64,000 nucleotides of DNA from assembly GCA_030123545.1 (NCBI GenBank), contig CP126124.1, forward strand, positions 496,001 through 560,000, read 5' to 3'. Position numbers and translations under genes: made by a program. Below are positions 33,620-42,216 of the stretch, in pieces. The stretch is from Burkholderiaceae bacterium (GTDB lineage: Bacteria > Pseudomonadota > Gammaproteobacteria > Burkholderiales > Burkholderiaceae_C). Within the stretch, counting starts at the first letter, position 1. Each line of letters starts with the position of its first letter. The notes under the pieces were generated by a model. The model saw nothing but the letters and a program-made list of their open reading frames with translations. It was not told the origin of the DNA and searched no databases.

Positions 33620-34803
33620 GCAGCGCCGGGCCGTCCCGGGCTGAAAACCTCTCGATCCTGCCGGGCGCGACGCTCGGCGTGCTCGGCGGCGGCCAGCTCG
33701 GGCGCATGTTCGTGCAGGCGGCGCAGGCGATGGGCTACTTCACCGTCGTGCTGGATCCGGACCCGACCAGCCCGGCCGGCGCGGTCAGCCACCGCCATCT
33801 GCAGGCCGGCTACCTCGACGAGGCGGCGCTGGCGGAACTCGCCGAGCGCTGCGACGCGGTCACGACCGAATTCGAGAACGTGCCCGGAGAGGCGCTGCGC
33901 CGGCTCGCCGCCGGCTGCCGCGTGGTGCCGCACGCCGACGCGGTCGCGGTCAGCCAGGACCGCATCCGCGAGAAGGCGCATTTCACCGCATGCGGCGTGC
34001 GCTGCGCGCCGCATGCGGTGATCGAAACCGAGGCCGATCTCGCCGTCGTGCCGGGCGATCTGCTGCCCGGCATCCTGAAGACCGCGCGGCTCGGCTACGA
34101 CGGCAAGGGCCAGCGCCGGGTCGCAAGCCGCGCCGAGCTGGCGGCGGCCTGGACCGCGCTCGGACGCGTGCCCTGCGTGCTTGAGAAGCTGCTGCCGCTG
34201 GCCGCCGAATGCTCGGTGATCGTCGCGCGCGGCGCGGACGGCGCCGCGGTGCATTTCCCGGTGCAGCGCAACCTGCACCGCGACGGCATTCTCGCGGTGA
34301 CCGAAGTTTTTGAACAAAATATGCCGCAAGCCATTGCGGATCAAGCGATTTCAGCTACCAAAAAAATAGCATCCGGACTGCGCTACGTCGGCGTGATGTG
34401 CGCCGAATTCTTCGTGCTTGCAGACGGCGCACTGGTGGTCAACGAGATCGCGCCGCGTCCGCACAACAGCGGCCACTACACGATCGATGCCTGCGACCTG
34501 TCGCAGTTCGACCTGCAGGTGCGCACGCTGGCCGGGCTGCCGCTGGCCGCGCCGCGCCAGCACAGCGCGGCGCTGATGCTCAATCTGCTCGGCGAGCTGT
34601 GGTTCGATGCGGCCGGCGTGGCGAAGGTGCCGCCATGGGACGCGCTGCTCGCGCTGCCCGGCACGCACCTGCGGCTGTACGGCAAGCGCCAGGCGCAGCC
34701 GGGCCGCAAGATGGGGCATCTGACGATCACCGCCGAACATGCCGACGCGGCGCGCGCCACCGCGCTGCGCGCAGCAAAGCTGCTGGGACTGGACCCGTTC
34801 TGA
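33616..34803 (+). CDS. purK: N5-carboxyaminoimidazole ribonucleotide synthase
   Basis: ATP-grasp enzyme making N5-CAIR from AIR and bicarbonate. The 395 residues contain the N-terminal Rossmann-like GVLGGGQLGRMFVQAA, TTEFENVPGEALRRL, KTARLGYDGKGQ, AECSVIVARG and NEIAPRPHNSGHYTIDAC. A 70-bp stretch (34306-34376) coding for VFEQNMPQAIADQAISATKK is a near-exact copy of the dispersed repeat, replacing the corresponding ATP-grasp segment without changing its length. It is preceded by the coupled purE. Confidence 0.97.
   Translation: MSSAGPSRAENLSILPGATLGVLGGGQLGRMFVQAAQAMGYFTVVLDPDPTSPAGAVSHRHLQAGYLDEAALAELAERCDAVTTEFENVPGEALRRLAAGCRVVPHADAVAVSQDRIREKAHFTACGVRCAPHAVIETEADLAVVPGDLLPGILKTARLGYDGKGQRRVASRAELAAAWTALGRVPCVLEKLLPLAAECSVIVARGADGAAVHFPVQRNLHRDGILAVTEVFEQNMPQAIADQAISATKKIASGLRYVGVMCAEFFVLADGALVVNEIAPRPHNSGHYTIDACDLSQFDLQVRTLAGLPLAAPRQHSAALMLNLLGELWFDAAGVAKVPPWDALLALPGTHLRLYGKRQAQPGRKMGHLTITAEHADAARATALRAAKLLGLDPF
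34306..34376 (+). repeat. Dispersed ~65-bp repeat inside purK
   Basis: The most complete copy. It has TTTTTGAACAAAATATGCCG, then CAAGCC, then GCTACCAAAAAAATAGC with pairing GCTA/TAGC ends. The base composition is far more AT-rich than the gene around it. The copy at 1563 shares GAACAAAAT, TGCC and CAAGCC at the same spacing. Here it is read in frame as part of PurK. Confidence 0.65.
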
Positions 34804-34838
34804 GCGCGCGGCGCCCGACCGCCTCACGCTTGCCGCCG

Positions 34839-35849
34839 ATGATCCTGCCCGCATCCGACCCGGCTTCGATCGCGCAGGCGGCGCGCGCGCTCGCGGCCGG
34901 CGCGCTGGTCGGCTTTCCGACCGAAACCGTGTACGGCCTCGGCGCTGATGCGCTGCAGGACGACGCGGTGGCGCAAATCTTCGCCGCGAAGGGCCGTCCC
35001 AGCGAGCACCCGTTGATCGTGCATATCGCCGATCCCGACCCGCAAGGCGCGGCGGTCGCGCGCTTCGCGTCCGAGGTGCCGGACTTCGCGCGCCGGCTGA
35101 TGCACGGCTTGTGGCCGGGTCCGCTGACGCTGATCCTGCCGCGCCGCGCCGGCGTCGCGAACGCGGCCGCCGGCGGCCAGGGCACGATCGGCCTGCGCTG
35201 TCCGTCGCAGTCGGTCGCGCGCGCGCTGCTCGAAGCCTGCGCGGCGCTCGGCGTCGTCGGCGTGGCCGCGCCGAGCGCGAACCGCTTCGGCCGCGTGAGC
35301 CCGACCACGGCCGCGCATGTCGAGCAGGAGTTCGGCCCTGCGCTGCTGGTGCTCGACGGTGGCGCCTGCGAGGTCGGCATCGAATCGGCGATCGTCGACT
35401 GCAGCCGCGGCGCGCCGGTGCTGCTGCGCCCCGGGGTGCTGGCGCGCGCGCAGATCGAGGCCGGCTGCGGCCAGCGGCTGCTCGCGCCGGATGAACTGGA
35501 CGGCGCGCCGCGCGCGTCCGGCACGCTCGCGGCGCACTACGCGCCGAACGCGAAGCTGCGGCTGATGGACGCGCGGCAGCTGGAAACCGCGCTCGGTCTG
35601 CTTGGCGACGGACTCGACCGCGCGCAGGCGCAAATCGCCGTGTACGCGCGCCACCTGCCGCGCAAAGTGGGCGGCCACCTGCTGTTGCGGCGCATGCCCG
35701 ACGACGCCGCAGCCACCGCGCAGCAGCTGTTCGCGGTGCTGCGCGAGTTCGACGCGCAAGGCGCCGCGCTGATCTGGGTCGAGACCGTGCCCGACACGCC
35801 GGAATGGGACGGCGTGCGCGACCGGCTGGCGCGCGCCGCCGCGGCCTGA
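34839..35849 (+). CDS. tsaC: L-threonylcarbamoyladenylate synthase (Sua5 type)
   Basis: Makes threonylcarbamoyl-AMP for the t6A37 modification of ANN-decoding tRNAs. The 336 residues from ATG 34839 contain the YrdC domain (about 1-200: LVGFPTETVYGLGADA, KGRPSEHPLIVHI, LWPGPLTLIL, GLRCPSQSVA, VAAPSANRFGRVSPTTAAHV) and the C-terminal Sua5 domain (SGTLAAHYAPNA onward). Its partner tsaB lies 2.7 kb away at 38515. It starts 35 bp after purK and is probably co-transcribed with it. Confidence 0.95.
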   Translation: MILPASDPASIAQAARALAAGALVGFPTETVYGLGADALQDDAVAQIFAAKGRPSEHPLIVHIADPDPQGAAVARFASEVPDFARRLMHGLWPGPLTLILPRRAGVANAAAGGQGTIGLRCPSQSVARALLEACAALGVVGVAAPSANRFGRVSPTTAAHVEQEFGPALLVLDGGACEVGIESAIVDCSRGAPVLLRPGVLARAQIEAGCGQRLLAPDELDGAPRASGTLAAHYAPNAKLRLMDARQLETALGLLGDGLDRAQAQIAVYARHLPRKVGGHLLLRRMPDDAAATAQQLFAVLREFDAQGAALIWVETVPDTPEWDGVRDRLARAAAA

Positions 35850-35862
35850 GCTGCTTTACCGG

Positions 35863-35886
35863 GCGGAAATTCCGCGTCGCTACACT
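35863..35886 (+). promoter_or_regulatory. Palindrome and -10 box before the SGNH lipoprotein gene
   Basis: GCGGAA-A-TTCCGC is a perfect 13-nt dyad at 35863-35875, followed 5 bp later by a good -10 hexamer TACACT (35881-35886). The dyad would sit between the -35 and -10 regions, a typical repressor position. No regulator is identified. Confidence 0.35.
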
Positions 35887-35973
35887 AGCGCCTGTCGGGG
35901 AATCGGGCCGATGCGTCCTCGCCGCCAGGCGAACGGGCGCGGGCCTTCCCCAAGCTTTGCCACGGAGATTTCA

Positions 35974-36942
35974 ATGACCGGAACCTGGATGCGGCGCGTC
36001 GCCGCGTTGGCGGCCTGTGCGTCGCTGCTGCTGCTCGCCGGCTGCAACAGCTCGATCGTGAGCGCGTTCACGCCGACGCGCATCGTCTCGTTCGGCGACG
36101 GCTTCAGCGATGTCGGCAACCTCGGCGTCAACAACCGCTACACCGTCAACGACGGCAGCGTGAACGTCTGGGCGCTGGAATTCGCCGCCGACTTCGGCCT
36201 GCCGCTCGCGCCGTCGAACAGCGGCGGCCTGGGCTATGCGCAGGGCAACGCGCGCATCGCGCTCACACCGGACGCGGCCGGCGGCACCGGCACGTTGACC
36301 GTGACGCAGCAGATCGACAAGTTCCTCGCGTCGAACAGCTTTCAGTCCGGCGACCTGGTGCTGATCAACGGCGGCATCAGCGACATCGTCTACAACTGGG
36401 AGCAGATGCAGGCCGGCAACATCACGCAATCGCAGATGTCGGCCAACGTCACCGCGGCCGCGAACGCGCTCGGCGCCCAGGTGCGCCGGCTGGTGAATGC
36501 CGGCGCGCAGCACGTGGTGGTGGTCGGCACCTACGACCTGAGCGCCTCGCCCTGGGCCGCGATGATCGGCCAGCCGCGCCTCAATTCGCTGCTGAGCACG
36601 ACCTCGGTGAATTTCAACAACGCGATGCTGGTCAGCATCGTCGACCTGGGCGCGAACGTGCTCTACGTCGACGCGGGCCTTTATTTCAACCTGGTGACCG
36701 CGTCGCCGACCTCGTATTCGCCGCTGACAGACGCCAGTACCATCGTCTGCAACTCGGTCGACCCGGGCCCGGGCATCGGCATCGGCGCGAACCAGGTGAA
36801 TTCCTCGCTGTGCACGCCGTCGACCATCGTCGGCGGCGCCAACTACACGAACTACACGTTCGCCGACGCGATCTATTTCGCGCCGTCGGCGCAACGCCTG
36901 TTCGGTGACAACGCGCATTCCTCGGTGGCGAACCGCTGGTAG
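35974..36942 (+). CDS. SGNH/GDSL-like lipoprotein with degenerate active site
   Basis: 322 residues from ATG 35974. A lipoprotein signal peptide ends in LLLLAGC, so the mature protein is lipid-anchored. The fold markers of the SGNH/GDSL hydrolase family are present but their catalytic residues are changed. Block I reads SFGDGFSDVGN, with Gly where the nucleophilic Ser of FGDS stands. Block III reads NGGISDIVYN, without the usual Asn of GxND. The C-terminal DxxH block reads FADAIYFAPSAQ, with Tyr in place of His. A non-catalytic or altered activity is therefore likely. It is convergent with the PBP4 gene. Confidence 0.75.
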   Translation: MTGTWMRRVAALAACASLLLLAGCNSSIVSAFTPTRIVSFGDGFSDVGNLGVNNRYTVNDGSVNVWALEFAADFGLPLAPSNSGGLGYAQGNARIALTPDAAGGTGTLTVTQQIDKFLASNSFQSGDLVLINGGISDIVYNWEQMQAGNITQSQMSANVTAAANALGAQVRRLVNAGAQHVVVVGTYDLSASPWAAMIGQPRLNSLLSTTSVNFNNAMLVSIVDLGANVLYVDAGLYFNLVTASPTSYSPLTDASTIVCNSVDPGPGIGIGANQVNSSLCTPSTIVGGANYTNYTFADAIYFAPSAQRLFGDNAHSSVANRW

Positions 36943-36963
36943 GCCTGTGCCGGCGCGGCGCGG

Positions 36964-38433
36964 CTAGCGTCGCGCCGGCCGATCCCGCACCACCCATTCG
37001 ACCAGCGCGTCGAGCGCGCGGCGCGCGGCCGGGGCGTTCGGGTCGTTGACGATGCCGACCAGGCAGTAGCGGCGCCCGCTCAGCCCGGTCGCGTAGCCGG
37101 CCACCGCCGCGACGTCGCGCAGCGTACCGGTCTTCAGCCTTGCGTTGCCGATGGCGTCGGGCGCGTCGCCGCGATCGGCCATGCGCGCGGCGGTGCCGTC
37201 GATCCCGGCCAGGCCCAGCGAATCCTCGAACACCGCGGCGCCCTGCCGCGCCGCCGCGTGGCGCAGCAGCAAGGCCAGCGACTCGGGTGCGATGCGCCCG
37301 TCGCGGCTCAGGCCCGAGCCGTTGTCGAGCTGCGGCGGCGGGACGCCGGGGCCGAACGTTTGGCGCCACCAGCGCCCGACCAGGGCACGCGACGCGTCGA
37401 AGCTGCCGCGGCCGGTTTCTTGCGCGCTGAGCGTGAGGAACACCTGTTTTGCCATCACGTTGTTGCTGAACTTGTTGACGTCGGCAATGATCTCGGCGAG
37501 CGGCAGCGACTGCGCCTGCAGCAGCAGCCGCGCGTTCGGCGGCGTCGCCCCGTCGCGCACCCGGCCGTCGAGCTGCCCGCCGGCCGCGCGGAACACCGCG
37601 GCAATCACGCGGCGCGCGTAGCTCGCAGGATCGACGTATGCGACTGGCCAGACCTGGTCGCCGCAGCGCGCGCTGTAGCTGCCGGCAAAACCGATGTGGT
37701 TCGGGTCGGTCAGGTCGGCGCGCAGCGCGCCGCGCCAGTCTTCGCACGGTGCGGCGGTGAGCGGCACGCTGGCATCGACGCGAAGGCCTTCCAACGGCGG
37801 CTCGCTCGCCACCAGCGCGGTGCGCGTCGCCGGGTCCGGCGTGAAGTGCAGCAGGATAGCCTTGAAATTCACCAGCAGACCGCTCGGCGAACTGTTGTAC
37901 GGGCGCAGCGGCTCGCCGTCGAACGCAGCCGGGTCGTGCGGCGGCACCTCGAACACGCTGGCATCGAGCACGATGTCGCCGCGCACCTCGTGCAGTCCGA
38001 GCGCGATCAGGTTCTGGAAGTCCGCCGTGATGCGTTCGATCACCCATTTCGGATCGCCGCCGCCGCGGATCACCAGGTTGCCGTCGAGTACGCCGTTTTC
38101 CAGCCGCCCGTCCGCGTAGAACCGGGTCTTCCAGGTGAAGTCGGGGCCGAGCCGGTCGAGCGCGGCATCGGTGGTGACCAGCTTCATCACCGACGCCGGA
38201 TTCATCGGCGCGCGCGCGCGGTGCGCGAGCCGGGCCGGTCCGCCGTCCAGCGGCAGTACGACGATGCCGACCGCGCTCTGCGGGACGCCGGCGCGCGCGA
38301 GCGCCGCGGCGACCGGGGCCGGCAGCGGCCGGGCCCCAGCCGCAAGCCCGGTCAGTGCGCAGGCGGTGAGCAGGAGGCGGACAAGGATGTGGGGAAAAGA
38401 GCGGCGCAGCGGGCCGAAGCGCAGGAAAAGCAT
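36964..38433 (-). CDS. dacB: D-alanyl-D-alanine carboxypeptidase/endopeptidase PBP4
   Basis: Periplasmic penicillin-binding protein that trims or opens peptidoglycan cross-links. The 489 residues from ATG 38433 begin with a signal peptide (LLLTACALTGLAAGARPLP). The three active-site motifs are all present: SVMK (in MNPASVMKLVTTDAAL), SNN (in VNKFSNNVMAKQVF) and KTG (ARLKTGTLRDVAAVAGY). The long insert between the first two motifs is typical of the S13 family. The start is 81 bp from the divergent tsaB gene. Confidence 0.95.
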   Translation of the reverse strand: MLFLRFGPLRRSFPHILVRLLLTACALTGLAAGARPLPAPVAAALARAGVPQSAVGIVVLPLDGGPARLAHRARAPMNPASVMKLVTTDAALDRLGPDFTWKTRFYADGRLENGVLDGNLVIRGGGDPKWVIERITADFQNLIALGLHEVRGDIVLDASVFEVPPHDPAAFDGEPLRPYNSSPSGLLVNFKAILLHFTPDPATRTALVASEPPLEGLRVDASVPLTAAPCEDWRGALRADLTDPNHIGFAGSYSARCGDQVWPVAYVDPASYARRVIAAVFRAAGGQLDGRVRDGATPPNARLLLQAQSLPLAEIIADVNKFSNNVMAKQVFLTLSAQETGRGSFDASRALVGRWWRQTFGPGVPPPQLDNGSGLSRDGRIAPESLALLLRHAAARQGAAVFEDSLGLAGIDGTAARMADRGDAPDAIGNARLKTGTLRDVAAVAGYATGLSGRRYCLVGIVNDPNAPAARRALDALVEWVVRDRPARR

Positions 38434-38514
38434 GCGCCGATTATCCCGGCCGCTGCGTGGCGCTCGATAATTCGCTTGCAGGGCCGGCGTGATCCGCACG
38501 TCGCCCGGCGCCCG

Positions 38515-39243
38515 ATGAAACTGCTCGCGTTCGACACCAGCACCGAAGCCCTGTCCATCGCCGTCTGCGATGGCGCGAAGCTGTGGGCGCGCGACGGCGC
38601 CGGCGGTGCGCAGGCGTCGACGCACCTGATCCCGATGCTGCTGGCGCTGCTCGGCGCGGCCGGGCTGCGCCTGGCTGCGCTCGACGCGATCGTATTCGGG
38701 CGCGGGCCGGGATCGTTCACCGGGCTGCGCACCGCCTGTGCGGTCGCGCAGGGGTTGGCGTTCGGCGCGGAGCGGCCGCTGCTGCCGGTCGATACGCTGC
38801 TGGCGGTCGCGGAAGACGCGCGGCAGCGGCATGGCGCGGCGCGGGTGCATGCAATGCTCGATGCGCGCATAGGGGAGATCTACCTGGGCGATTACGAACA
38901 CGATGGCGCGCGCTGGGCGCAATGCGGCGACATCCGGCTGATCCGGCCGCAGGACTTCGTGCCGCGGCCCGGCTGGACGCTGGCCGGCAACGCGTTCGAC
39001 GCCTGTGGCGATGCGCTGCCGCGGGGCCTGCCTCGCGTGGCCGCGCTGCCGACCGCCGCCGCGCTGCTGCGCCTCGCGCCGGCGCTGCTCGCCTTGGGTG
39101 CCGCCGTGGCGCCCGAGCAGGCGCTGCCGCTCTACATTCGCGATAAAGTGGCGAAGACCAGCGACGAGCGCGCCGCCGAGCGCGCGGCCCGGGACGCGGC
39201 CGATCGATCCGCCGAACCCCTGGCCGGCGCGCCGTCGCGGTGA
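38515..39243 (+). CDS. tsaB: tRNA threonylcarbamoyltransferase complex dimerisation protein TsaB
   Basis: Non-catalytic partner of TsaD in t6A tRNA modification. The 242 residues from ATG 38515 begin MKLLAFDTSTEALSIAV, the ASKHA-fold hallmark, and contain STHLIPMLLALL, GRGPGSFTGLRTACAVAQGL and AMLDARIGEIYLGDY. The C-terminus is Ala/Arg-rich and variable. rimI follows 24 bp later and the uracil-DNA glycosylase gene after that, a standard tsaB-rimI pairing. Confidence 0.95.
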   Translation: MKLLAFDTSTEALSIAVCDGAKLWARDGAGGAQASTHLIPMLLALLGAAGLRLAALDAIVFGRGPGSFTGLRTACAVAQGLAFGAERPLLPVDTLLAVAEDARQRHGAARVHAMLDARIGEIYLGDYEHDGARWAQCGDIRLIRPQDFVPRPGWTLAGNAFDACGDALPRGLPRVAALPTAAALLRLAPALLALGAAVAPEQALPLYIRDKVAKTSDERAAERAARDAADRSAEPLAGAPSR

Positions 39244-39267
39244 CGAACCTAGCCAAGGCCCGTTTTG

Positions 39268-39735
39268 ATGAGTGCCGTCCTCAAGACTCAGGAAGCCGAG
39301 TTCGAGCCGATGGCGCTCGCGCGCGTCGACGAGGTGGTCAGCGTCGAGCAGACCGCATACCTGCATCCCTGGGCGCGCCAGCATTTCGTCGATTCGCTGC
39401 GCGCCGGCTATCAGGCGCAGCTGTTGGTCGCGGGCGAGAATCTGCTCGGCTATTTCGTCGCGATGCGCGGCGTCGACGAGGTGCATCTGCTGAACATCAC
39501 GGTCGCGCCGGTGCACCAGGGCCAGGGCTGGGCGCGCATGATGCTGGAAGCGCTGGTGCTCTGGGCGCGCGCGCAGGGCGCGCAATGGCTGTGGCTCGAG
39601 GTGCGGATCAGCAACTACCGCGCGCAGCGGATCTACGAGCGCTTCGGCTTTCGCCGCGTCGGCCAGCGCCGCGGCTACTACCCGGCTACGAACGGCAAGC
39701 GCGAGGACGCGATCGTGATGAGTTTGAAACTGTGA
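39268..39735 (+). CDS. rimI: Ribosomal-protein S18 alanine N-acetyltransferase
   Basis: GNAT acetyltransferase that modifies the S18 N-terminus. The 155 residues from ATG 39268 show VEQTAYLHPWARQHFVDSL, the acetyl-CoA loop LNITVAPVHQGQGWARMML, LEVRISNYRAQRIYERFGF and the RRGYYP motif typical of RimI. The codon just before is TTG, so the ATG is preferred. Its stop TGA overlaps the GTG start of the next gene. Confidence 0.92.
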   Translation: MSAVLKTQEAEFEPMALARVDEVVSVEQTAYLHPWARQHFVDSLRAGYQAQLLVAGENLLGYFVAMRGVDEVHLLNITVAPVHQGQGWARMMLEALVLWARAQGAQWLWLEVRISNYRAQRIYERFGFRRVGQRRGYYPATNGKREDAIVMSLKL

Positions 39736-40595
39736 GCTTGGAACTCGATGCGCGCCAGCGCGCGATGCTGGCCGAGATGGGGATTCGCGTCTGGCTGCCG
39801 GATTCAGAGCAAAAACCGGCCAAAGCCAAGGTGAGATCTGAACTGTCAGCTATTGAAATAATAGCATCTGGCGCGACTGCATCGGATGCGTCGACGCCGC
39901 CCCGTGCGCGGCAAGCGCCTGCGGCGCCGCCTGTGCCGCAGGCCCGGGCAGCGCCCGATGCAGCGCAGCATCGGGACGCCGCGTCACGGGAATCGCCCGT
40001 CGCGCGCGCGGCGCGGATCGGTGCGCTGGACTGGTCCGCGCTGCAGGCCGAGGTCGCCGGCTGCCGCGCCTGCCGGCTGTGCGAGAGTCGGCAGAGCACG
40101 GTGTTCGGCGTCGGCCCGCCCGGCGCGGTGCCGGGTCTCGCACCGCAGGTCGACTGGATGGTGATCGGCGAGGCGCCCGGCGAGAACGAGGACCGGCAGG
40201 GTGAGCCCTTCGTCGGCCAGGCCGGCAAGCTGCTCGACAACATGCTGCGCGCGATCGCGCTGGACCGGCACGAGAGCGTGTTCATCGCGAACGTGATCAA
40301 GTGCCGGCCGCCCGGCAACCGCAACCCGCAGCCGGACGAGATCGCGCAATGCGAGCCGTTTCTGCGGCGCCAGATCGATCTGGTCGCGCCGAAGATCATC
40401 CTCGCGATGGGGCGCTTCGCGGTGCAGGCGCTGCTCCAGACCACCGAACCGATCGGGCGACTGCGCGGCCGCGTGCACCGCTACCACGGCGTGCCGCTGA
40501 TCGTCACCTACCACCCGGCGTACCTGCTGCGCAGCCTGCCCGACAAGGCCAAGGCCTGGGCCGACCTGTGTTTGGCGCGCGAGACGCTGAAATGA
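39732..40595 (+). CDS. Uracil-DNA glycosylase, family 4
   Basis: Removes uracil from DNA; the family carries a 4Fe-4S cluster. The 287 residues start at GTG 39732 within the rimI stop. The core begins near residue 110 with the cluster cysteines CRACRLC, then VIGEAPGENEDRQGEPFVGQ, NVIKCRPPGNRNPQPDE (another cluster Cys), and the C-terminal TYHPAYLLRSLPDKAKAW. The N-terminal ~95 residues are an Ala/Pro-rich linker. Part of it (EQKPAKAKVRSELSAIEIIA) is encoded by a full copy of the dispersed repeat, so the repeat has been absorbed into a tolerant region. Confidence 0.93.
   Translation: MSLELDARQRAMLAEMGIRVWLPDSEQKPAKAKVRSELSAIEIIASGATASDASTPPRARQAPAAPPVPQARAAPDAAQHRDAASRESPVARAARIGALDWSALQAEVAGCRACRLCESRQSTVFGVGPPGAVPGLAPQVDWMVIGEAPGENEDRQGEPFVGQAGKLLDNMLRAIALDRHESVFIANVIKCRPPGNRNPQPDEIAQCEPFLRRQIDLVAPKIILAMGRFAVQALLQTTEPIGRLRGRVHRYHGVPLIVTYHPAYLLRSLPDKAKAWADLCLARETLK
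39801..39871 (+). repeat. Dispersed ~65-bp repeat inside uracil-DNA glycosylase gene
   Basis: Starts GATTCAGAGCAAAAACCGGC and ends with the hairpin AGCTATTGAAATAATAGC (GCTAT at 39849-39853, ATAGC at 39861-39865) followed by ATCTGG. The layout matches the copies at 1563 and in purK. It is translated in frame within the N-terminal linker. Confidence 0.6.
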
Positions 40596-40640
40596 ACCAT
40601 CCCCAGGCTGCGCGCACTGCGTGTCGCTTCGCCCGGTGCT
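40592..40640 (+). repeat. Second repeat family: ATGAACCAYCCCCAGGCTG element, copy 1
   Basis: The element begins within the glycosylase stop codon and reads ATGAACCATCCCCAGGCTGC, then GCGC and CGTGTCGC. The same 5' end recurs exactly at the stop codon of the serine protease gene at 54657. It is followed by GC-rich inverted repeats. Confidence 0.55.
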
Positions 40641-40671
40641 CGCCGCCAGAGGCGGCCGCCCTTCGGTCTGT

Positions 40672-40695
40672 CCCGACCTGCGCACGCAGGTCGGG
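40672..40695. terminator. Strong inverted repeat downstream of uracil-DNA glycosylase gene
   Basis: CCCGACCTGCG-CA-CGCAGGTCGGG is a perfect 11-bp stem with a 2-nt loop, inside the 241-bp spacer before the DUF1810 gene. There is no T-run. It may end transcription or be part of the repetitive element that starts at 40592. Confidence 0.4.
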
Positions 40696-40836
40696 AGCCG
40701 CGGACCTCAGCCCCCTCACCGGGGGCGCACCCAGCGGCCTGGCAGCGCCAGCTCCGCGGATGCCCTGGCGTGGCTTGCTCCGCGGCCTCTCGAATCTGTT
40801 TCATGCGCCGCGGCTCTGGCTCGAAGGAGCCCGAAC

Positions 40837-41298
40837 ATGACCTCGCATCACGATCCCCATGGCCTGGACCGCTTCGTCGAGGCGCAGGCGCCGGTCTGGG
40901 CCGGGGTCCGCGCCGAGCTGGCCGCGGGCGCGAAGACCAGCCACTGGATGTGGTTCGTGTTTCCGCAACTGCGGGGCCTGGGGTCGAGCGCGATGGCGCA
41001 GCACTACGGCATTGCATCGCTGGCCGAAGCCCAGGCCTATCTCGCGCACCCGCTGCTCGGGCCGAGGCTGCGCGAAGGCGTCGCGCTGCTGCTCGCGCAG
41101 CGTGGGCGCAGCGCGCGCGAGATCTTCGGCGCGACCGACGAAATGAAGCTGCGTTCGTCGCTGACCCTGTTCGCGCAGGCCGTGCGCGGCGGGGCGGACG
41201 AGCCGCTATTTCGGCAGGCGCTCGCGCGCTATTTCGATGGCGCTCAGGATGCGCGCACGCTCGCGCTGCTGCAGGCGGCGGATGGACCGCGGGCGTAA
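40837..41298 (+). CDS. DUF1810 family protein
   Basis: 153 residues from ATG 40837, preceded by GAAGGAG. It has the family hallmark near the N-terminus, DRFVEAQAPVWAGVRAELA followed by KTSHWMWFVFPQLRGLGSS, and later IFGATDEMKLRSSLTLF. The family resembles calpastatin-like or NADAR-type small proteins, but its function is unknown. No operon partner is evident: upstream is a 241-bp repeat-rich spacer and downstream a convergent gene. Confidence 0.85.
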   Translation: MTSHHDPHGLDRFVEAQAPVWAGVRAELAAGAKTSHWMWFVFPQLRGLGSSAMAQHYGIASLAEAQAYLAHPLLGPRLREGVALLLAQRGRSAREIFGATDEMKLRSSLTLFAQAVRGGADEPLFRQALARYFDGAQDARTLALLQAADGPRA

Positions 41299-41339
41299 AG
41301 TCGTTTGCCGCAACAACGAGAGCGATGCGCAGCGCCGCC

Positions 41340-42101
41340 CTAAGCGCGCGGGGCCTGATCGCGCACGGGCGGCGACGCCTGCGTGATCGCCTTGGCCAGC
41401 CGCTGCCGCAGCTCGTCGATCAGGCGCGGCACGATCCTTGGCTGCAGCGCCTCGGCGACGCTGACGGTGCGCGCGGCGTCGTAGTGCCGGCCGCTGGCGA
41501 TCGCCTGCTCGAACGCGTTCGCGCGCGCGGTCACCGCGCCAAGGTCCGCGTCGACCAGCAGCACCGCGTGCGCCAGCACCGCGTGCCGGCGCGGCGCGGT
41601 GCCATCGGCCGGCAGCGGGCGCCAGTATTGCGCGGTGCCGGCGATCTTGCGCGCGGCCGCGCCGTCGCCCCAGGCGAGGTTGAAGCGGCCGTCGCAGAAC
41701 GAACCGGACACCGTCTGCCAGCGCGTGTCGATGCCAAGCGCGGCGAGCGGCCTCTGCAGCAGTTCGCACAGATGCCGGTAGATCGGCTCGGACCAGTCGC
41801 CGAGCAGCCCCGGCACGGTATAGGCCAGGCTCAGGTTCAGGATGCCCGGGCCCTGCGGCACCAGCCCGCCGCCGGAGGGCCGTACATGCACCGGGCAACC
41901 TTCCGCGGCGAAGCGCGCGCGCGCCGCCTCGAAGCCGGCGTGGCGACGGTAGCTGCGCGGCACGACGAGCGACGGCGGCGCGGTCCACAGCTGCGCCATT
42001 GGAGGCTGCGCAATGGGCTGTGCGGCGAGCGCGAGCAGCGAACGTTCGGCATCGATCGGATCGGCCACCGCGCCATCGGGCTCGAGCAGGCGAAAGTGCA
42101 T
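41340..42101 (-). CDS. Lipoate-protein ligase family protein
   Basis: Predicted to attach lipoate, or transfer octanoate/lipoate, to E2 proteins. The 253 residues contain VRPSGGGLVPQGPGILNLSL, the family Gly-rich loop, and the Lys-containing KIAGTAQYWRP of LplA-type enzymes. It lies on the same strand just downstream of acoC, whose product carries a lipoyl domain, so it plausibly modifies that domain. The 115-bp gap and lack of overlap mean that co-transcription is likely but not certain. Confidence 0.85.
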   Translation of the reverse strand: MHFRLLEPDGAVADPIDAERSLLALAAQPIAQPPMAQLWTAPPSLVVPRSYRRHAGFEAARARFAAEGCPVHVRPSGGGLVPQGPGILNLSLAYTVPGLLGDWSEPIYRHLCELLQRPLAALGIDTRWQTVSGSFCDGRFNLAWGDGAAARKIAGTAQYWRPLPADGTAPRRHAVLAHAVLLVDADLGAVTARANAFEQAIASGRHYDAARTVSVAEALQPRIVPRLIDELRQRLAKAITQASPPVRDQAPRA

Positions 42102-42216
42102 CGCGCGATTGTGTGGCGATCTGGCGAGGCGATCCGGTGCGGTGATCTTCAGCGGCGATCCTGTGCGTCGATCCGCCGGTCGCGTGCTGCTCGCGCAGCG
42201 GCGCGACCGGCGGCAA

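Noticed and set aside
40621..40836. Open frames between the uracil-DNA glycosylase and DUF1810 genes
   Set aside because: The translations are low-complexity Arg/Pro/Ala with no start site or family match. The region is repetitive DNA with a strong inverted repeat.
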